Source of the DNA: Brevibacillus thermoruber 423
Lineage (GTDB): Bacteria; Bacillota; Bacilli; Brevibacillales; Brevibacillaceae
Length of the DNA stretch: 64,000 bases
Assembly: GCF_000454065.1 (NCBI RefSeq)
Contig: NZ_KE695651.1
Location: forward strand, 18,942-82,941
Direction: 5' to 3'
The notes under the pieces were generated by a model, which did not search any database, was not told the DNA's origin, and saw nothing but the letters and a program-made list of their open reading frames with translations. Of the stretch, positions 32,972 through 41,767 are shown piece by piece (position 1 is the stretch's first letter; every line of letters begins with the position of its first letter). Position numbers and translations under genes: made by a program.

Positions 32972-34027
32972 GTGCAACCGTCAACAGTCAAACGTCACTA
33001 CATCATGCGCAGCCTGATCCTGCTGGGATTTACCCTGCTGCTCGCCGATCTGATCGTCACCGGCCGCCTCAGCCACTACCTGGCGCCCCGGCTGCACATG
33101 CTCAGCTACGTAACCGTCGCCATCCTGGCGCTTCTGACAGCCGTCAGCATCCGGCAGGCGGTGGTCGGTCCGGACTCGTACGAGTGCGACTGCGGAGACG
33201 CCCACAAGGTGCCGCGCAGTCCCTTCACCGCGCTGGTGGTCTACGGCCTGTTTGCCCTGCCGCTGGTGATGGGGCTTGTGCTGCCGGACAAGACGCTGGG
33301 CAGCGCGGTCGCGGAAAAGCGCGGCGTCACGCTGCTGACCGGAGAGGGAAAATGGGTGCAATCCGTCGGCAGTTCGACAAAGCCGGGGTCGGATCAGGCG
33401 GGTTCGCCCGCGCCTGACGCCAACGCGATGACGGACGGGACGGAGAAGGCGAAAGGGGCGGGTGAGACGGGGAATACAACGGTGTCCGGCAATGGCGGCC
33501 CAGGCAGGTCTGATGCCCCCGAAAAAGCGGGGGACAGCGGGAGTCCCAACCAGTCGGCTCCGCAAACCGACGAGCAGATCCGCCAGCGATTTGCCGCCAA
33601 CAGCTTCGGCGATTTTTACACGGACATCGCCGTATCCCTGTACAAGCAGCCGGTGATTCACCTGGACGACAAGCTGTTTCTCGACGGCCTGACGACGATG
33701 GAGCTGTACGCCAAGGAATTTGCCGGCAAGGAGCTGGAAACGCTCGGCTTTGTTTACCGCGAACCCGGTTTTACGCCGCAGCAGTTTGTCGTCGCCCGCT
33801 TTTCCGTCTCCTGCTGCACCGCGGACGCCACCGTCTTCGGCATCCTGGTGGAAGACAAGGCGGCGAGCAAATGGGCAACGGACAGTTGGGTGAAGGTGAG
33901 GGGGAAACTGGAGCTTCGCAGCGTGGACGGATACGACATGCTGGTGCTGAAGGCGTCCCGGATCCAGCCCGTCAAGGCGCCCAAGGATCCGTACGTGTAC
34001 TACGACTTCAACGCCGCTGCCCCATAG
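32972..34027 (+). CDS. ycgQ: YcgQ-like (TIGR03943 family) membrane protein
   Basis: A 351-residue protein from GTG 32972, with GGGGAGG upstream. Three N-terminal membrane helices, including HYLAPRLHMLSYVTVAILAL, with a YECDCGDAH Cys/His segment after helix 2 are followed by an extracellular linker of about 80 low-complexity Gly/Ser/Pro/Ala/Asp residues. The C-terminal domain has LDGLTTMELYAKEFAGKELE, then FSVSCCTADATVFGIL (CCxAD motif) and WVKVRGKL. The partner permease YcgR precedes it. The CC motif and CDC segment suggest metal or metalloid handling; no function is established. Confidence 0.82.
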   Translation: MQPSTVKRHYIMRSLILLGFTLLLADLIVTGRLSHYLAPRLHMLSYVTVAILALLTAVSIRQAVVGPDSYECDCGDAHKVPRSPFTALVVYGLFALPLVMGLVLPDKTLGSAVAEKRGVTLLTGEGKWVQSVGSSTKPGSDQAGSPAPDANAMTDGTEKAKGAGETGNTTVSGNGGPGRSDAPEKAGDSGSPNQSAPQTDEQIRQRFAANSFGDFYTDIAVSLYKQPVIHLDDKLFLDGLTTMELYAKEFAGKELETLGFVYREPGFTPQQFVVARFSVSCCTADATVFGILVEDKAASKWATDSWVKVRGKLELRSVDGYDMLVLKASRIQPVKAPKDPYVYYDFNAAAP

Positions 34028-34036
34028 AAGCGGCTG

Positions 34037-34075
34037 GGGGACAGGTGAACGCATCACCTGTCCCCGTCATTTTTT
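34037..34075 (+). terminator. Terminator after ycgR-ycgQ
   Basis: Perfect 12-bp stem GGGGACAGGTGA (34037-34048) / TCACCTGTCCCC (34054-34065), then GTCATTTTTT; it overlaps the 3' end of the converging response-regulator gene. Confidence 0.9.
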
Positions 34076-34714
34076 CAGCAGATGGTGGCGGACCGCATAG
34101 GCGGCCAACTGTACCCGATTGGCCAACTGCAGTTTTTCCAAGATGTTTTTGATGTGGTTTTTCACTGTGTTTTCCGCGATAATCAGCGCGTCGCTGATCT
34201 CCCGGTTGGTTTTGCCGGCCCCCACGTACATGACGATCTCCCGTTCGCGCGGGGTGAGCACGTCCGGCGTCGGCTCGTCCAGTCTTTCCTCCTGGCGGAA
34301 GCGGTGAAGCAGCCGCGTCGCCATTTCGCGGGAGACGTCGCTGTCTTCCCCCAGGAGGGCATGCAGATAGGTGATCCAGTCGTCCGGCTCCAGGTTTTTC
34401 AGCAGGTACCCCTGGGCGCCGAACTGGATGGCGGTGATCAGGTCGCCGACATCGTCGGATACGCTGAGGATCACCACCTTGATGTGCGGGTACGCTTTTT
34501 TCACTTCCCGCGTGGCTTCGAGGCCGCTCCACCTGGGCATGTTGATGTCCATCAGCACCAGATCGGGCTGAAGCTGTCCGCAGAGGGTGTACGCCTCCTC
34601 TCCGTCGGCCGCCTCGCCGATCACCTCAAAGGACGGATCTTGTTCCAACAGGCTGCGGATCGCCATTCGCGCCATGGGATGGTCGTCGGCAATCAACACC
34701 CGGTATGCGTTCAT
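34067..34714 (-). CDS. Two-component response regulator, NarL/LuxR type
   Basis: A 215-residue regulator from ATG 34714, overlapping the kinase stop codon (ATGA) and preceded by GGAGG. Receiver domain: RVLIADDHPMARMAIR (acidic pocket), LVLMDINMPRWSG (phosphorylated Asp) and LKNLEPDDWITYL with the conserved Lys. C-terminal LuxR helix-turn-helix: LTPREREIVMYVGAGKTNRE, then ISDALIIAENTVKNHIKNIL. It pairs with the histidine kinase encoded upstream. The target genes cannot be told. Confidence 0.93.
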   Translation of the reverse strand: MNAYRVLIADDHPMARMAIRSLLEQDPSFEVIGEAADGEEAYTLCGQLQPDLVLMDINMPRWSGLEATREVKKAYPHIKVVILSVSDDVGDLITAIQFGAQGYLLKNLEPDDWITYLHALLGEDSDVSREMATRLLHRFRQEERLDEPTPDVLTPREREIVMYVGAGKTNREISDALIIAENTVKNHIKNILEKLQLANRVQLAAYAVRHHLLKK

Positions 34715-35520
34715 CTCCCCATTCCTCCGTTTCCGGCCGTCAGCCGTATCTCCGTGCCGCCTGCCGCGCGCTGGCGGATGACGATGGCGGCGCCCAACTG
34801 CTTGGCGCGCTCGCACATCATCGCGAGGCCGTATTTTTTCGCTTCGCCGTCAATCGGCGGGATTCCGATGCCGTCGTCTTTAATCACGAGCTGCCAGTTT
34901 CCGGGACCGGCACCGACCAGCTTCAGCCACGCGTGGCGGGCATTGGCGTGCTTGCGGATGTTGGCAAACGCCTCCTGGATGACGCCGAACAACTGCACCT
35001 CTTCGGCCGGTGAAAAAAAGCCGTCGTCCAGCTTCACCTCCTGCGTCACATCCACTCCCGACAGCGCGCTCCACTGGGAGAGCCACTTTTCCACGCGCTG
35101 CGTGAAGCTGCTGCCTTCTTCGGGCAGGGAGCGCAGGTTGAAAATCGCCTGCCGGACATGATTGTCGATGGCCGAAACAGCCACCCGCGCATCCTCAAGC
35201 TGTCCCTGCTTCAGCTTGACGTTGAGGAAAAAGAGCGACTGGGCGATGCCGTCGTGCAGTTCCCGCGCCAGCCGTTCCCGCTCCTCGTACACCGCGCGGC
35301 GCGCCTGTTCTTCCACCAGCTTGGCATTCATCCGCTCGATCTTGCGGAACATCCAGGTGGCAAACAGAAACGAAAGCAGCAGGGTCAGGATCGTAATGTA
35401 GACGTTGCCTGTTTCCATCGACAGGTATTCGAGCAGAAAATCGTGCCGGACAAATTCAAAGCCGCCGATGATGAATGGCGGCAGGAGAACGGTCAGCCAG
35501 TAGAGGCTGCGGTACGTCAT
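34711..35520 (-). CDS. Sensor histidine kinase (HisKA_3 / NarX-DegS class)
   Basis: A 269-residue kinase from ATG 35520, with AAAGGAAGGGG 7 bases upstream; TTG 35553 would add 11 unlikely residues. Two membrane helices (about 5-22 and 40-60) with a very short outside loop, so it probably senses the membrane or a partner. HisKA_3 dimerisation box ERLARELHDGIAQSLFFLNV with the phospho-accepting His, and an ATPase domain with IQEAFANIRKHANA (N box) and IKDDGIGIPP (G1). Forms an operon with the response regulator through a 4-base overlap. Confidence 0.92.
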   Translation of the reverse strand: MTYRSLYWLTVLLPPFIIGGFEFVRHDFLLEYLSMETGNVYITILTLLLSFLFATWMFRKIERMNAKLVEEQARRAVYEERERLARELHDGIAQSLFFLNVKLKQGQLEDARVAVSAIDNHVRQAIFNLRSLPEEGSSFTQRVEKWLSQWSALSGVDVTQEVKLDDGFFSPAEEVQLFGVIQEAFANIRKHANARHAWLKLVGAGPGNWQLVIKDDGIGIPPIDGEAKKYGLAMMCERAKQLGAAIVIRQRAAGGTEIRLTAGNGGMGR

Positions 35521-35632
35521 GCCAAAACCCCTTCCTTTTGCCTGATCCTTCAAACCTCGTATCTAGTATACCGAAGGAGCCGGGCGGATGATATACTCGG
35601 GTAAGAGCGAGAGACTGACAGGAGGAGAGAAC

Positions 35633-36427
35633 ATGAGCACGGTTGCAAAAGCGATGACCATCGCGGGTTCGGACAGCGGAGGCGGCGCCGGCATCCAGGC
35701 GGACCTGAAAACGTTCCATCAGCTCGGCGTCTACGGCACCAGCGCCATCACGGCGGTGACCGCGCAAAATACCCTGGGGGTGGCGGGGGTCTACCCGCTG
35801 CCGACCGAAGCGGTGACGCAGCAAATCCGCGAAGTCCTGCGGGACATCGGCGCGGACGCGGCCAAGACGGGCATGCTGTTTGACGCGGCGATCATCCGGG
35901 CGGTGGCGGAGGAAGTGCGCGCGTTTCGCCTGGAAAAGCTGGTGGTCGACCCGGTGATGGTCGCCAAGGGCGGGGCCAAGCTGCTGCTGGACGAAGCGAT
36001 TGACGCGCTGAAAACACACCTGCTCCCGCTGGCCGAAGTGGTGACGCCCAACCTGCCGGAAGCGGAGTGCCTGACCGGCATGACGATCCGCACGCCGGCG
36101 GACATGCGGGAAGGGGCAAAGGCGATTCACGCCCTGGGCGCACGCCATGTGCTGATGAAAGGCGGACACCTGGACGGCGAGGAGATCGTCGACATGCTGT
36201 ACGACGGACAAGCGTTTTACGAAATGGCCCACAGCCGCATTCATACCCGGCACACCCACGGGACCGGCTGCACCTTTTCCGCGGCCCTGACGGCGGAACT
36301 GGCCAAGGGGAAACCGCTGGTGGAAGCGGTGGAGCGGGCCAACCGCTTCATCGTCCAGGCCATCGCCACCGCACCGCAAATCGGCGGCGGGCACGGCCCG
36401 ACCAATCACTGGGCAACCATTGAATAA
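35633..36427 (+). CDS. thiD: Hydroxymethylpyrimidine/phosphomethylpyrimidine kinase
   Basis: A 264-residue ribokinase-fold enzyme from ATG 35633 with AGGAGGAG upstream. Signature blocks: [20 protein letters not shown], a VTAQNT substrate region, [19 protein letters not shown] and the anion-hole/catalytic [13 protein letters not shown]. It phosphorylates HMP and HMP-P in thiamine synthesis; in Bacillales the same family also covers pyridoxine kinase (PdxK), which cannot be excluded. Monocistronic with its own terminator; no TPP riboswitch was seen upstream, where TATACT lies at 35592-35597. Confidence 0.9.
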   Translation: MSTVAKAMTIAGSDSGGGAGIQADLKTFHQLGVYGTSAITAVTAQNTLGVAGVYPLPTEAVTQQIREVLRDIGADAAKTGMLFDAAIIRAVAEEVRAFRLEKLVVDPVMVAKGGAKLLLDEAIDALKTHLLPLAEVVTPNLPEAECLTGMTIRTPADMREGAKAIHALGARHVLMKGGHLDGEEIVDMLYDGQAFYEMAHSRIHTRHTHGTGCTFSAALTAELAKGKPLVEAVERANRFIVQAIATAPQIGGGHGPTNHWATIE

Positions 36428-36439
36428 AACAGCAGCAGA

Positions 36440-36467
36440 GAGCCCGAGGAGACCTCGGGCTCTTCTT
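36440..36467 (+). terminator. Terminator after thiD
   Basis: GAGCCCGAGG (36440-36449) / CCTCGGGCTC (36453-36462), followed by TTCTT. Confidence 0.75.
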
Positions 36468-36570
36468 CGTTATGGCGGAAAGGCGGTCGAACGTCCGGGT
36501 GACGGCCCGAGCCGCCGATGCCAAACGTTCCGTCCGGCCGATGGCAACCGTTCCAACCGGCCGCAGCCGA

Positions 36571-37935
36571 TCATTTGATGGAGACGGTAAAGTCCCCATT
36601 CAGTTTCGCGGGATAATAGGACAGGGTAAACCGATACGTGGACGGAACGCCCTTCTCCGTTTTCCGTTTGAACAGTTCCCCATAATGCTGGACGCCGCCG
36701 TCCACGTAGGAAGTCCCCTGGACATGCTCGTACTCGTTGCCCCGGTCATCGGTAAAATCCCGGACATACGGGTGAAACTGGTGAAGATCGCGCTCCTCCA
36801 CCCGCAGACCGAGGTCCAGCCCCACCACGTCTCCGTTCTGCCGCAGGGCTTCCACCCGCAGTCTGTCGTCCGGCGCCTGCAGCAGCCGGCCGGTTTTTGC
36901 GTCGATGACCACGTGCAATTTGTCCTTGTCCAGGGCGCGGATGCCGTCGGCTGTCACGTACAGCTTTTCCGGCGGGGTAAAGTAGCTGCTCTCCAGGTAG
37001 TAGACCACGCTGTCCTCGTCGACGGGACGGCTGGATACGCCGTTCCCCCAGAAGGCGAACGTCTCCCCTTTTTCGTTGACCAGACGCAGGTTGTCAAAGC
37101 CGAAGATGCGCTTGCTGTTTTTCGGGTCGAAGCGGATGGCCACCTCCGTCTGCGTCGGATAGACGGTGACGCTCTCCACCGTGATGGCCTGACCGTCCAC
37201 GATCACTGTTTTGTTGACGGGGTACACCTTTTCTGTCAGGTCGGCGAATGTGGACTTGTCGATCGGGATGTCCACGGACAAGGGCTCCAGTACCTGATGG
37301 TCCACGGACAGGGTGACCTTGGCGGTGATGCGGTCCGGGATCGGGACGTCATCCGGCATGTAAACTTCCAGCTTGTTATGAATCACGACCGCCTCTTCGA
37401 CTGCAGGCTGGTGAGACCAGGAGATCCCCCCCTCCAACGGTTTTCCCGACGGATCGTACAGTTCCAGATTTTCCAGCTCCATCACATGTCCCGGCTCCGC
37501 GTTCCTGATGGTGTAAACAATCAGCATCCGTCTTTTGTCCATCAACACCTGATCCACCGTAAAGCTCACCTTGTCGCGGACGGCTGACCTGCTAACCGGC
37601 TGGGTCAAACCGTGGCGGGCCGCCATCTGCAGTCCCTTGTCGTACTGGATCAGCTCCACCAGCGGCTTCAAGCCGGGAACGCGGCTGACGTAGGCGGCGA
37701 CGGCGGGGGAGAGGCGGATGGAGAAGACCAGCCCCAGCATCAGCACGCAGGCGGTCAGCGCCGACCAGCCAATCCGGCGCAGGCGTTGCGTGCGCATCTG
37801 CCGCCGCCGCGCTTCCACCATGCCGGCCAGGATGTAGCGATCCGCCTGTTCCGGGACCGCCACATGCTGATACCGCTCCCTGATCTCGGACAACTGCTGT
37901 TCCGTTTGCTCCCAGTCACGCACCGTGATCACCAT
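36571..37935 (-). CDS. DUF4179-type membrane protein, probable anti-sigma partner
   Basis: About 454 residues. ATG 37935 overlaps the sigma factor stop; GTG 37923 is an alternative with a better-spaced AAGGATGG. A cytosolic N-terminal ~60 residues rich in Arg/Gln/Glu is followed by one membrane helix (WSALTACVLMLGLVFSI) and a large extracellular part beginning SRVPGLKPLVELIQYDKGLQ, the DUF4179 signature, with several beta-rich Ig-like segments. This arrangement and the gene order after an ECF sigma factor fit a membrane anti-sigma factor that holds the sigma factor until an envelope signal arrives. Confidence 0.82.
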   Translation of the reverse strand: MVITVRDWEQTEQQLSEIRERYQHVAVPEQADRYILAGMVEARRRQMRTQRLRRIGWSALTACVLMLGLVFSIRLSPAVAAYVSRVPGLKPLVELIQYDKGLQMAARHGLTQPVSRSAVRDKVSFTVDQVLMDKRRMLIVYTIRNAEPGHVMELENLELYDPSGKPLEGGISWSHQPAVEEAVVIHNKLEVYMPDDVPIPDRITAKVTLSVDHQVLEPLSVDIPIDKSTFADLTEKVYPVNKTVIVDGQAITVESVTVYPTQTEVAIRFDPKNSKRIFGFDNLRLVNEKGETFAFWGNGVSSRPVDEDSVVYYLESSYFTPPEKLYVTADGIRALDKDKLHVVIDAKTGRLLQAPDDRLRVEALRQNGDVVGLDLGLRVEERDLHQFHPYVRDFTDDRGNEYEHVQGTSYVDGGVQHYGELFKRKTEKGVPSTYRFTLSYYPAKLNGDFTVSIK

Positions 37936-38435
37936 CCTTTTCCCAGATCTTCGCGCAGGGTGCCGAGCGCCTTGTGCAGCCACGTCTTGATCGTGCCTTC
38001 CGGGTGGCCGAGCAGGGAGGCAATTTCCCGGATGGTCAAATCTTCAAAGTACTTCAAAATGATCACCTGGCGCTGGACGGGAGCCAGGCGGGACAGTGCC
38101 TCGTCGATTTGCAGCCGGCTGTCGGTGTCCTCCACGTGGGCGGCCTCCCGTTCGGTCGGCTTCAACTGCCAGCGCCGCTTTCGCTTTTGCTCGTCAATGC
38201 AGGTGTGAATCATGATCCGCGTTAGCCAGGTGGACACGTAGGCGGGAGTTTTCAGCTTGGAGAGCTTCAGGTAGGCCCGGCAGGTCACTTCCTGCAGCGC
38301 TTCCAGGGCGTCCGTCTCGTTGCGGAAAAAAGCGTAGGCCACCTTGTACAGTTTTTCCTTGTGTGCGCGAATCAATTGGTAAAACGCGTCGTCGTCTCCG
38401 CGCTGCGCAGCCGCGACAAGCTGTTCCAGGTTCAC
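37929..38435 (-). CDS. ECF-type RNA polymerase sigma factor
   Basis: A 168-residue sigma factor from GTG 38435 with GGGAGGGG 5-8 bases upstream. Region 2: DAFYQLIRAHKEKLYKVAYA, then NETDALEALQEVTCRAYLKL. Region 4: LSRLAPVQRQVIILKYFEDL, then TIREIASLLGHPEGTIKTWL (helix-turn-helix). It overlaps the DUF4179 gene, and an ECF-like promoter lies at 38456-38483, so it is likely autoregulated. The regulon is unknown; envelope stress is usual for this class. Confidence 0.92.
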   Translation of the reverse strand: MNLEQLVAAAQRGDDDAFYQLIRAHKEKLYKVAYAFFRNETDALEALQEVTCRAYLKLSKLKTPAYVSTWLTRIMIHTCIDEQKRKRRWQLKPTEREAAHVEDTDSRLQIDEALSRLAPVQRQVIILKYFEDLTIREIASLLGHPEGTIKTWLHKALGTLREDLGKGW

Positions 38436-38455
38436 GTCGACCCCTCCCGTCTTAT

Positions 38456-38483
38456 TAGACGCCCGGGAGCGGCAAACGGTTTT
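38456..38483 (-). promoter_or_regulatory. Putative ECF sigma autoregulatory promoter
   Basis: On the minus strand AAAACC (38483-38478), 16-base spacer, CGTCTA (38461-38456). ECF factors of the SigW/X/M/V type use AAC-type -35 and CGTC -10 elements with 16-17 spacing. The start site would lie just before the ribosome binding site, giving a very short leader. Confidence 0.5.
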
Positions 38484-38580
38484 GCCTGCGCGCGGTTGAT
38501 CCGCTGTCCAGGTTGAACCGGACGTCCTGCAGCTGCTTACAGTATGGTATCGAGCATGGAAAGGGCGGGTGGAAACAAAC

Positions 38581-38793
38581 ATGTGGATCAAATGGAGGAC
38601 TATTCACGAATCATACGGATTGCCGCGAATGGCCCAGGAGTGCCGGCGGTATCTGGAAACGAGGGGAGTGCGGGTGAGGCTCTTGGCGCAGCGGACAAAG
38701 CGGGCCGGACACGTCTACGTGCTGCAGGTGCCTGCGGAGGAGCGGGAAGAGGCCGAGCAGTGGCTGCGCCGCTTCAAACAGACCTTGCAGTAG
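38581..38793 (+). CDS. 70-residue basic protein upstream of splB
   Basis: Starts at ATG 38581 with GGTGGA 7 bases upstream. The product (MWIKWRTIHESYGLPRMAQE ... at the N-terminus, VYVLQVPAEEREEAEQWLRR near the end) has an alpha-beta-alpha look: a helix around MAQECRRYLETRG, a strand VRVRLLAQ, a strand HVYVLQVP, then an acidic/basic helix. It lies 70 bases before splB in the same direction. In Bacillus the small regulator SplA occupies this position, but I see no sequence resemblance, so only the position is comparable. Confidence 0.55.
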   Translation: MWIKWRTIHESYGLPRMAQECRRYLETRGVRVRLLAQRTKRAGHVYVLQVPAEEREEAEQWLRRFKQTLQ

Positions 38794-38863
38794 GTGCCAG
38801 CCAGGTTTCTCCGCGGTGGACGTTCGGCGGGCAGGAGATACTAGCCGGAGGAGGGAACCTGCC

Positions 38864-39937
38864 ATGGAAACGACAAGGTTGAACAAGGCGGCATCGACGG
38901 ACGGCAGCGAGGCGAACCTGTTTGAGCCGGATTTCGTCTTCTTTGAACCGGCCGCACTGGACTACCCGCTCGGCCGGGAACTGTACCGGCGGTATCAACA
39001 GCGGGGCCTGCCCATCCGGATGACGACCAGTCACAATCAGGTGCGCGGCATTCCGGGAGAGACGGAGGTGCAGCAGTACCGCAACGCCAAGCGGACACTG
39101 GTCGTAGGCGTGCGCAAGACGCTGAAGTTCGAGCCGTCCAAGCCGTCGGCCGAGTACGCCCTGCCGCTCGCCACCGGCTGCGCGGCTCACTGCCATTACT
39201 GCTACCTGAACACCAACATCGGCACCAGGCCGTACGTCCGCGTCTACGTCAACACGGACGAAATCTTTGCCCAGGCAGAGCGGTACATCCGCGAGCGGGC
39301 CCCCCGGATCACCCGGTTTGAGGCGGCCTGTACCTCCGACCCGGTCGGCATCGAGCACATTACCGGCAATCTGAAGCGGGCCATCGAGTTTTTCGGCAAT
39401 CAGCCGCTGGGGAGGCTGCGGTTCGTCACCAAGTTTCACCATGTGGACTCCCTGCTCGACGCCCGGCACAACAAGCAGACCCGCTTTCGCTTCAGCATGA
39501 ACGCGGACTACGTGATCAAGAACTTCGAACCCGGCACGTCCAGCTTTGAACAGCGTTTGGAAGCGGCCGGAAAAGTGGCCAGGGCCGGCTATCCGCTCGG
39601 CTTCATTCTGGCGCCGCTTTACCGCTTTGACGGATGGGAAGCGGGCTACACCGATCTCCTGGAAAGGCTTCGGCAGCAGTTGGTCCCCGAGGCGATGGAG
39701 GACCTGACTTTTGAACTGATCCAGCACCGCTTTACCACAGTGGCCAAGAAGCTGATCTTGCAGCGATATCCCAAAACCAGACTGGAGATGAACGAAGCGG
39801 AACGCAAATACAAGTGGGGCAAGTACGGCAGAGGCAAATACGTCTATCCGGACGAGCAGGCCAAAGAACTGCAAGCCCACCTGGAGCGGGAGATTGCCCG
39901 GCTGTTTCCGCAGGCGAAAATCGAGTACTTCACCTGA
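38864..39937 (+). CDS. splB: Spore photoproduct lyase
   Basis: A 357-residue radical-SAM enzyme from ATG 38864 with GGAGGAGG upstream. The [4Fe-4S] motif CAAHCHYC is at residues 106-113 (CxxxCxxC), and the Cys in FEAACTSDPVG (about residue 156) corresponds to the hydrogen-atom donor of characterised enzymes. It reverses the spore photoproduct 5-thyminyl-5,6-dihydrothymine to two thymines during germination, using S-adenosylmethionine. All key residues are present. Its presence is good evidence for an endospore former. Confidence 0.95.
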   Translation: METTRLNKAASTDGSEANLFEPDFVFFEPAALDYPLGRELYRRYQQRGLPIRMTTSHNQVRGIPGETEVQQYRNAKRTLVVGVRKTLKFEPSKPSAEYALPLATGCAAHCHYCYLNTNIGTRPYVRVYVNTDEIFAQAERYIRERAPRITRFEAACTSDPVGIEHITGNLKRAIEFFGNQPLGRLRFVTKFHHVDSLLDARHNKQTRFRFSMNADYVIKNFEPGTSSFEQRLEAAGKVARAGYPLGFILAPLYRFDGWEAGYTDLLERLRQQLVPEAMEDLTFELIQHRFTTVAKKLILQRYPKTRLEMNEAERKYKWGKYGRGKYVYPDEQAKELQAHLEREIARLFPQAKIEYFT

Positions 39938-40177
39938 AGCCGCTGATGATCAAGGGGCCATGCTCCGCCGTCCAGGGTATGCCGTATCAGACAACACCGG
40001 TTCGTTCGTTTTCGTATCACGGGTCGGCCTGGCAGATTGCTGGCCGGCCCACAGGTTGTTTGCTGCCATAAAGCTGCCAATGTTTCCCCCGTGAATCGAA
40101 TCTTTTCGACAAACCGTGACCGTCCATGCTACAATATGGAGTGCTCTCATATCGTGGGAAAGGATTTGTACATAGTC

Positions 40178-40813
40178 ATGAAGTCCATTTTGCTTACCGT
40201 CGAGGGGCCGATCGGAATCGGCAAAACATCGCTGTCCCGGGAAATCAGCAAGGCTTTCGGGCTGCAGTTGTTGGAAGAGATCGTCTACGAAAACCCGTTT
40301 CTGGGGAAGTTTTACGAGAACATCGCGGAGTGGAGTTTCCAACTGGAGATGTTTTTTCTCTGCAACCGCTACAAGCAGCTTCAGGACATCCGCTCCCGGT
40401 ACCTGCAGCAGGGCGTGTCCGTCGTGTCCGATTACAACATTTTCAAAAACACGATCTTTGCCAAAAGGACCCTGGACGGTGAAAATTTGCCAAAGTATTT
40501 AAAGATTTACGACATCCTCACCGAAGGTCTGCCGCAGGCCAACCTGGTCGTCTATCTGACCGCTTCGATCGACACCGTCATGAAGCGGATCGCGATGCGC
40601 GACCGGGACGTGGAGCGCAACATGGATGTGGGGTACATGAAAAACCTGATCGCCGATTACGACGAATTTATGAAAGCGTTTGAACGGTGTCATCCCGATA
40701 CGCCGGTGATCAAGTTTCACTGCGACGATCTGGATTTCGTGCACAGGCCGGAGGATCTCGCCTACGTGCTCGGCCAGATCGGGCCGCAGATCAGGGCGCT
40801 GCAGGAATCGTGA
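40178..40813 (+). CDS. dgk: Deoxyguanosine kinase (Dgk-type deoxynucleoside kinase)
   Basis: A 211-residue deoxynucleoside kinase. P-loop VEGPIGIGKTSL at the N-terminus, then EIVYENPFLGKFYENIAEWS and FQLEMFFLCNRYKQLQD, blocks matching Bacillus Dgk rather than Dck. The LID Arg cluster is RIAMRDRDVERN. ATG 40178 gives the usual N-terminus; TTG 40166 is closer to the AAAGGA site and cannot be excluded. It salvages deoxyguanosine to dGMP, and is followed 47 bases later by the paralogous dck, as in B. subtilis. Confidence 0.9.
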   Translation: MKSILLTVEGPIGIGKTSLSREISKAFGLQLLEEIVYENPFLGKFYENIAEWSFQLEMFFLCNRYKQLQDIRSRYLQQGVSVVSDYNIFKNTIFAKRTLDGENLPKYLKIYDILTEGLPQANLVVYLTASIDTVMKRIAMRDRDVERNMDVGYMKNLIADYDEFMKAFERCHPDTPVIKFHCDDLDFVHRPEDLAYVLGQIGPQIRALQES

Positions 40814-40860
40814 GCGTTTCCAAAGGGCCAACCGCAACTACAGGAGAAGGAGTTACGTTC

Positions 40861-41547
40861 ATGTCAGGATTTAGGAACAGCCATCTTCGCGAAAAATACG
40901 GCATACCGAGCAACGCCGTGATCACCATCGGCGGAACGGTCGGGGTGGGCAAGTCCACGTTTACGCGCGCGCTGGCCGAGCTGCTGGGCTTCCGCGTCTC
41001 CGTGGAAAAGGTGGACAACAACCCGTACCTGGGCCGCTTTTACGAGGATCTCTCCCGGTGGGGCTTTCACCTCCAGATTTTCTTTCTGGCGGAGCGCTTC
41101 AAGGAACAGAAGCGCATGTTCGAATACGGCGGGGGGTTCGTTCAGGATCGCTCGATCTACGAGGACACGGGCATTTTTGCCCGCATGCTGTACGAACAGG
41201 GGCACATGACCGAGGAAGATTACCAGACCTACTCCCAGCTTTTTGAAGCCATGGTGATGACGCCGTACTTCCCCCATCCCGACCTCTTGATTTATCTGGA
41301 GGGCAGTTTTGAGGACATTCTCAGCCGGGTAAAGGAGCGGGGGCGGCCGATGGAACAGCGGACGCCGGTCGAATACTGGCGGGATTTGTACGAGCGGTAC
41401 GAACGCTGGATTCGCTCGTTTTCCGCCTGTCCCGTCCTGCGGATCAACATCAACGAGTACGACGTGGTGGCCGATCAGTCCTCGGTGGAAGTGGTCCTGT
41501 CCCGGGTGGCGGAAAAAATCCGCCTGGGTCGGTCGTTCCGCCGATAA
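40861..41547 (+). CDS. dck: Deoxyadenosine/deoxycytidine kinase
   Basis: A 228-residue kinase from ATG 40861, with AAGGAG about 10 bases upstream. P-loop IGGTVGVGKSTFTRAL, VDNNPYLGRFYEDL, LQIFFLAERFKEQKRMFEYG, the DRSIYEDTGIFA motif (catalytic base and Arg) and EAMVMTPYFPHPDLLIYL, all typical of Bacillus Dck. It converts dA and dC to monophosphates. Probably one transcript with dgk, ended by the terminator at 41567-41608. Confidence 0.93.
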   Translation: MSGFRNSHLREKYGIPSNAVITIGGTVGVGKSTFTRALAELLGFRVSVEKVDNNPYLGRFYEDLSRWGFHLQIFFLAERFKEQKRMFEYGGGFVQDRSIYEDTGIFARMLYEQGHMTEEDYQTYSQLFEAMVMTPYFPHPDLLIYLEGSFEDILSRVKERGRPMEQRTPVEYWRDLYERYERWIRSFSACPVLRININEYDVVADQSSVEVVLSRVAEKIRLGRSFRR

Positions 41548-41566
41548 GGCCAATCGAGTGCAAGCA

Positions 41567-41608
41567 CCCCCTGGCGGCGTGTACCCATGCCGATCGAGGG
41601 GGTTTTTT
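41567..41608 (+). terminator. Terminator after dgk-dck
   Basis: CCCCCT (41567-41572) / AGGGGG (41597-41602), then TTTTTT. Confidence 0.65.
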
Positions 41609-41767
41609 CCGCGCGCAGAATCGGTGCCGGCCGGGGGGGTGACCCTGTCCTGCCGTGAGGGGCGAAGGTCCCCGCCTTGCGCTGCACTTCGAGGCGGGTG
41701 AAATGGGCTTTGGCCCAATCCGGCTGTGGTATAATAGTGGCATCTTGGAAATCAAAGGAGCACAGAA

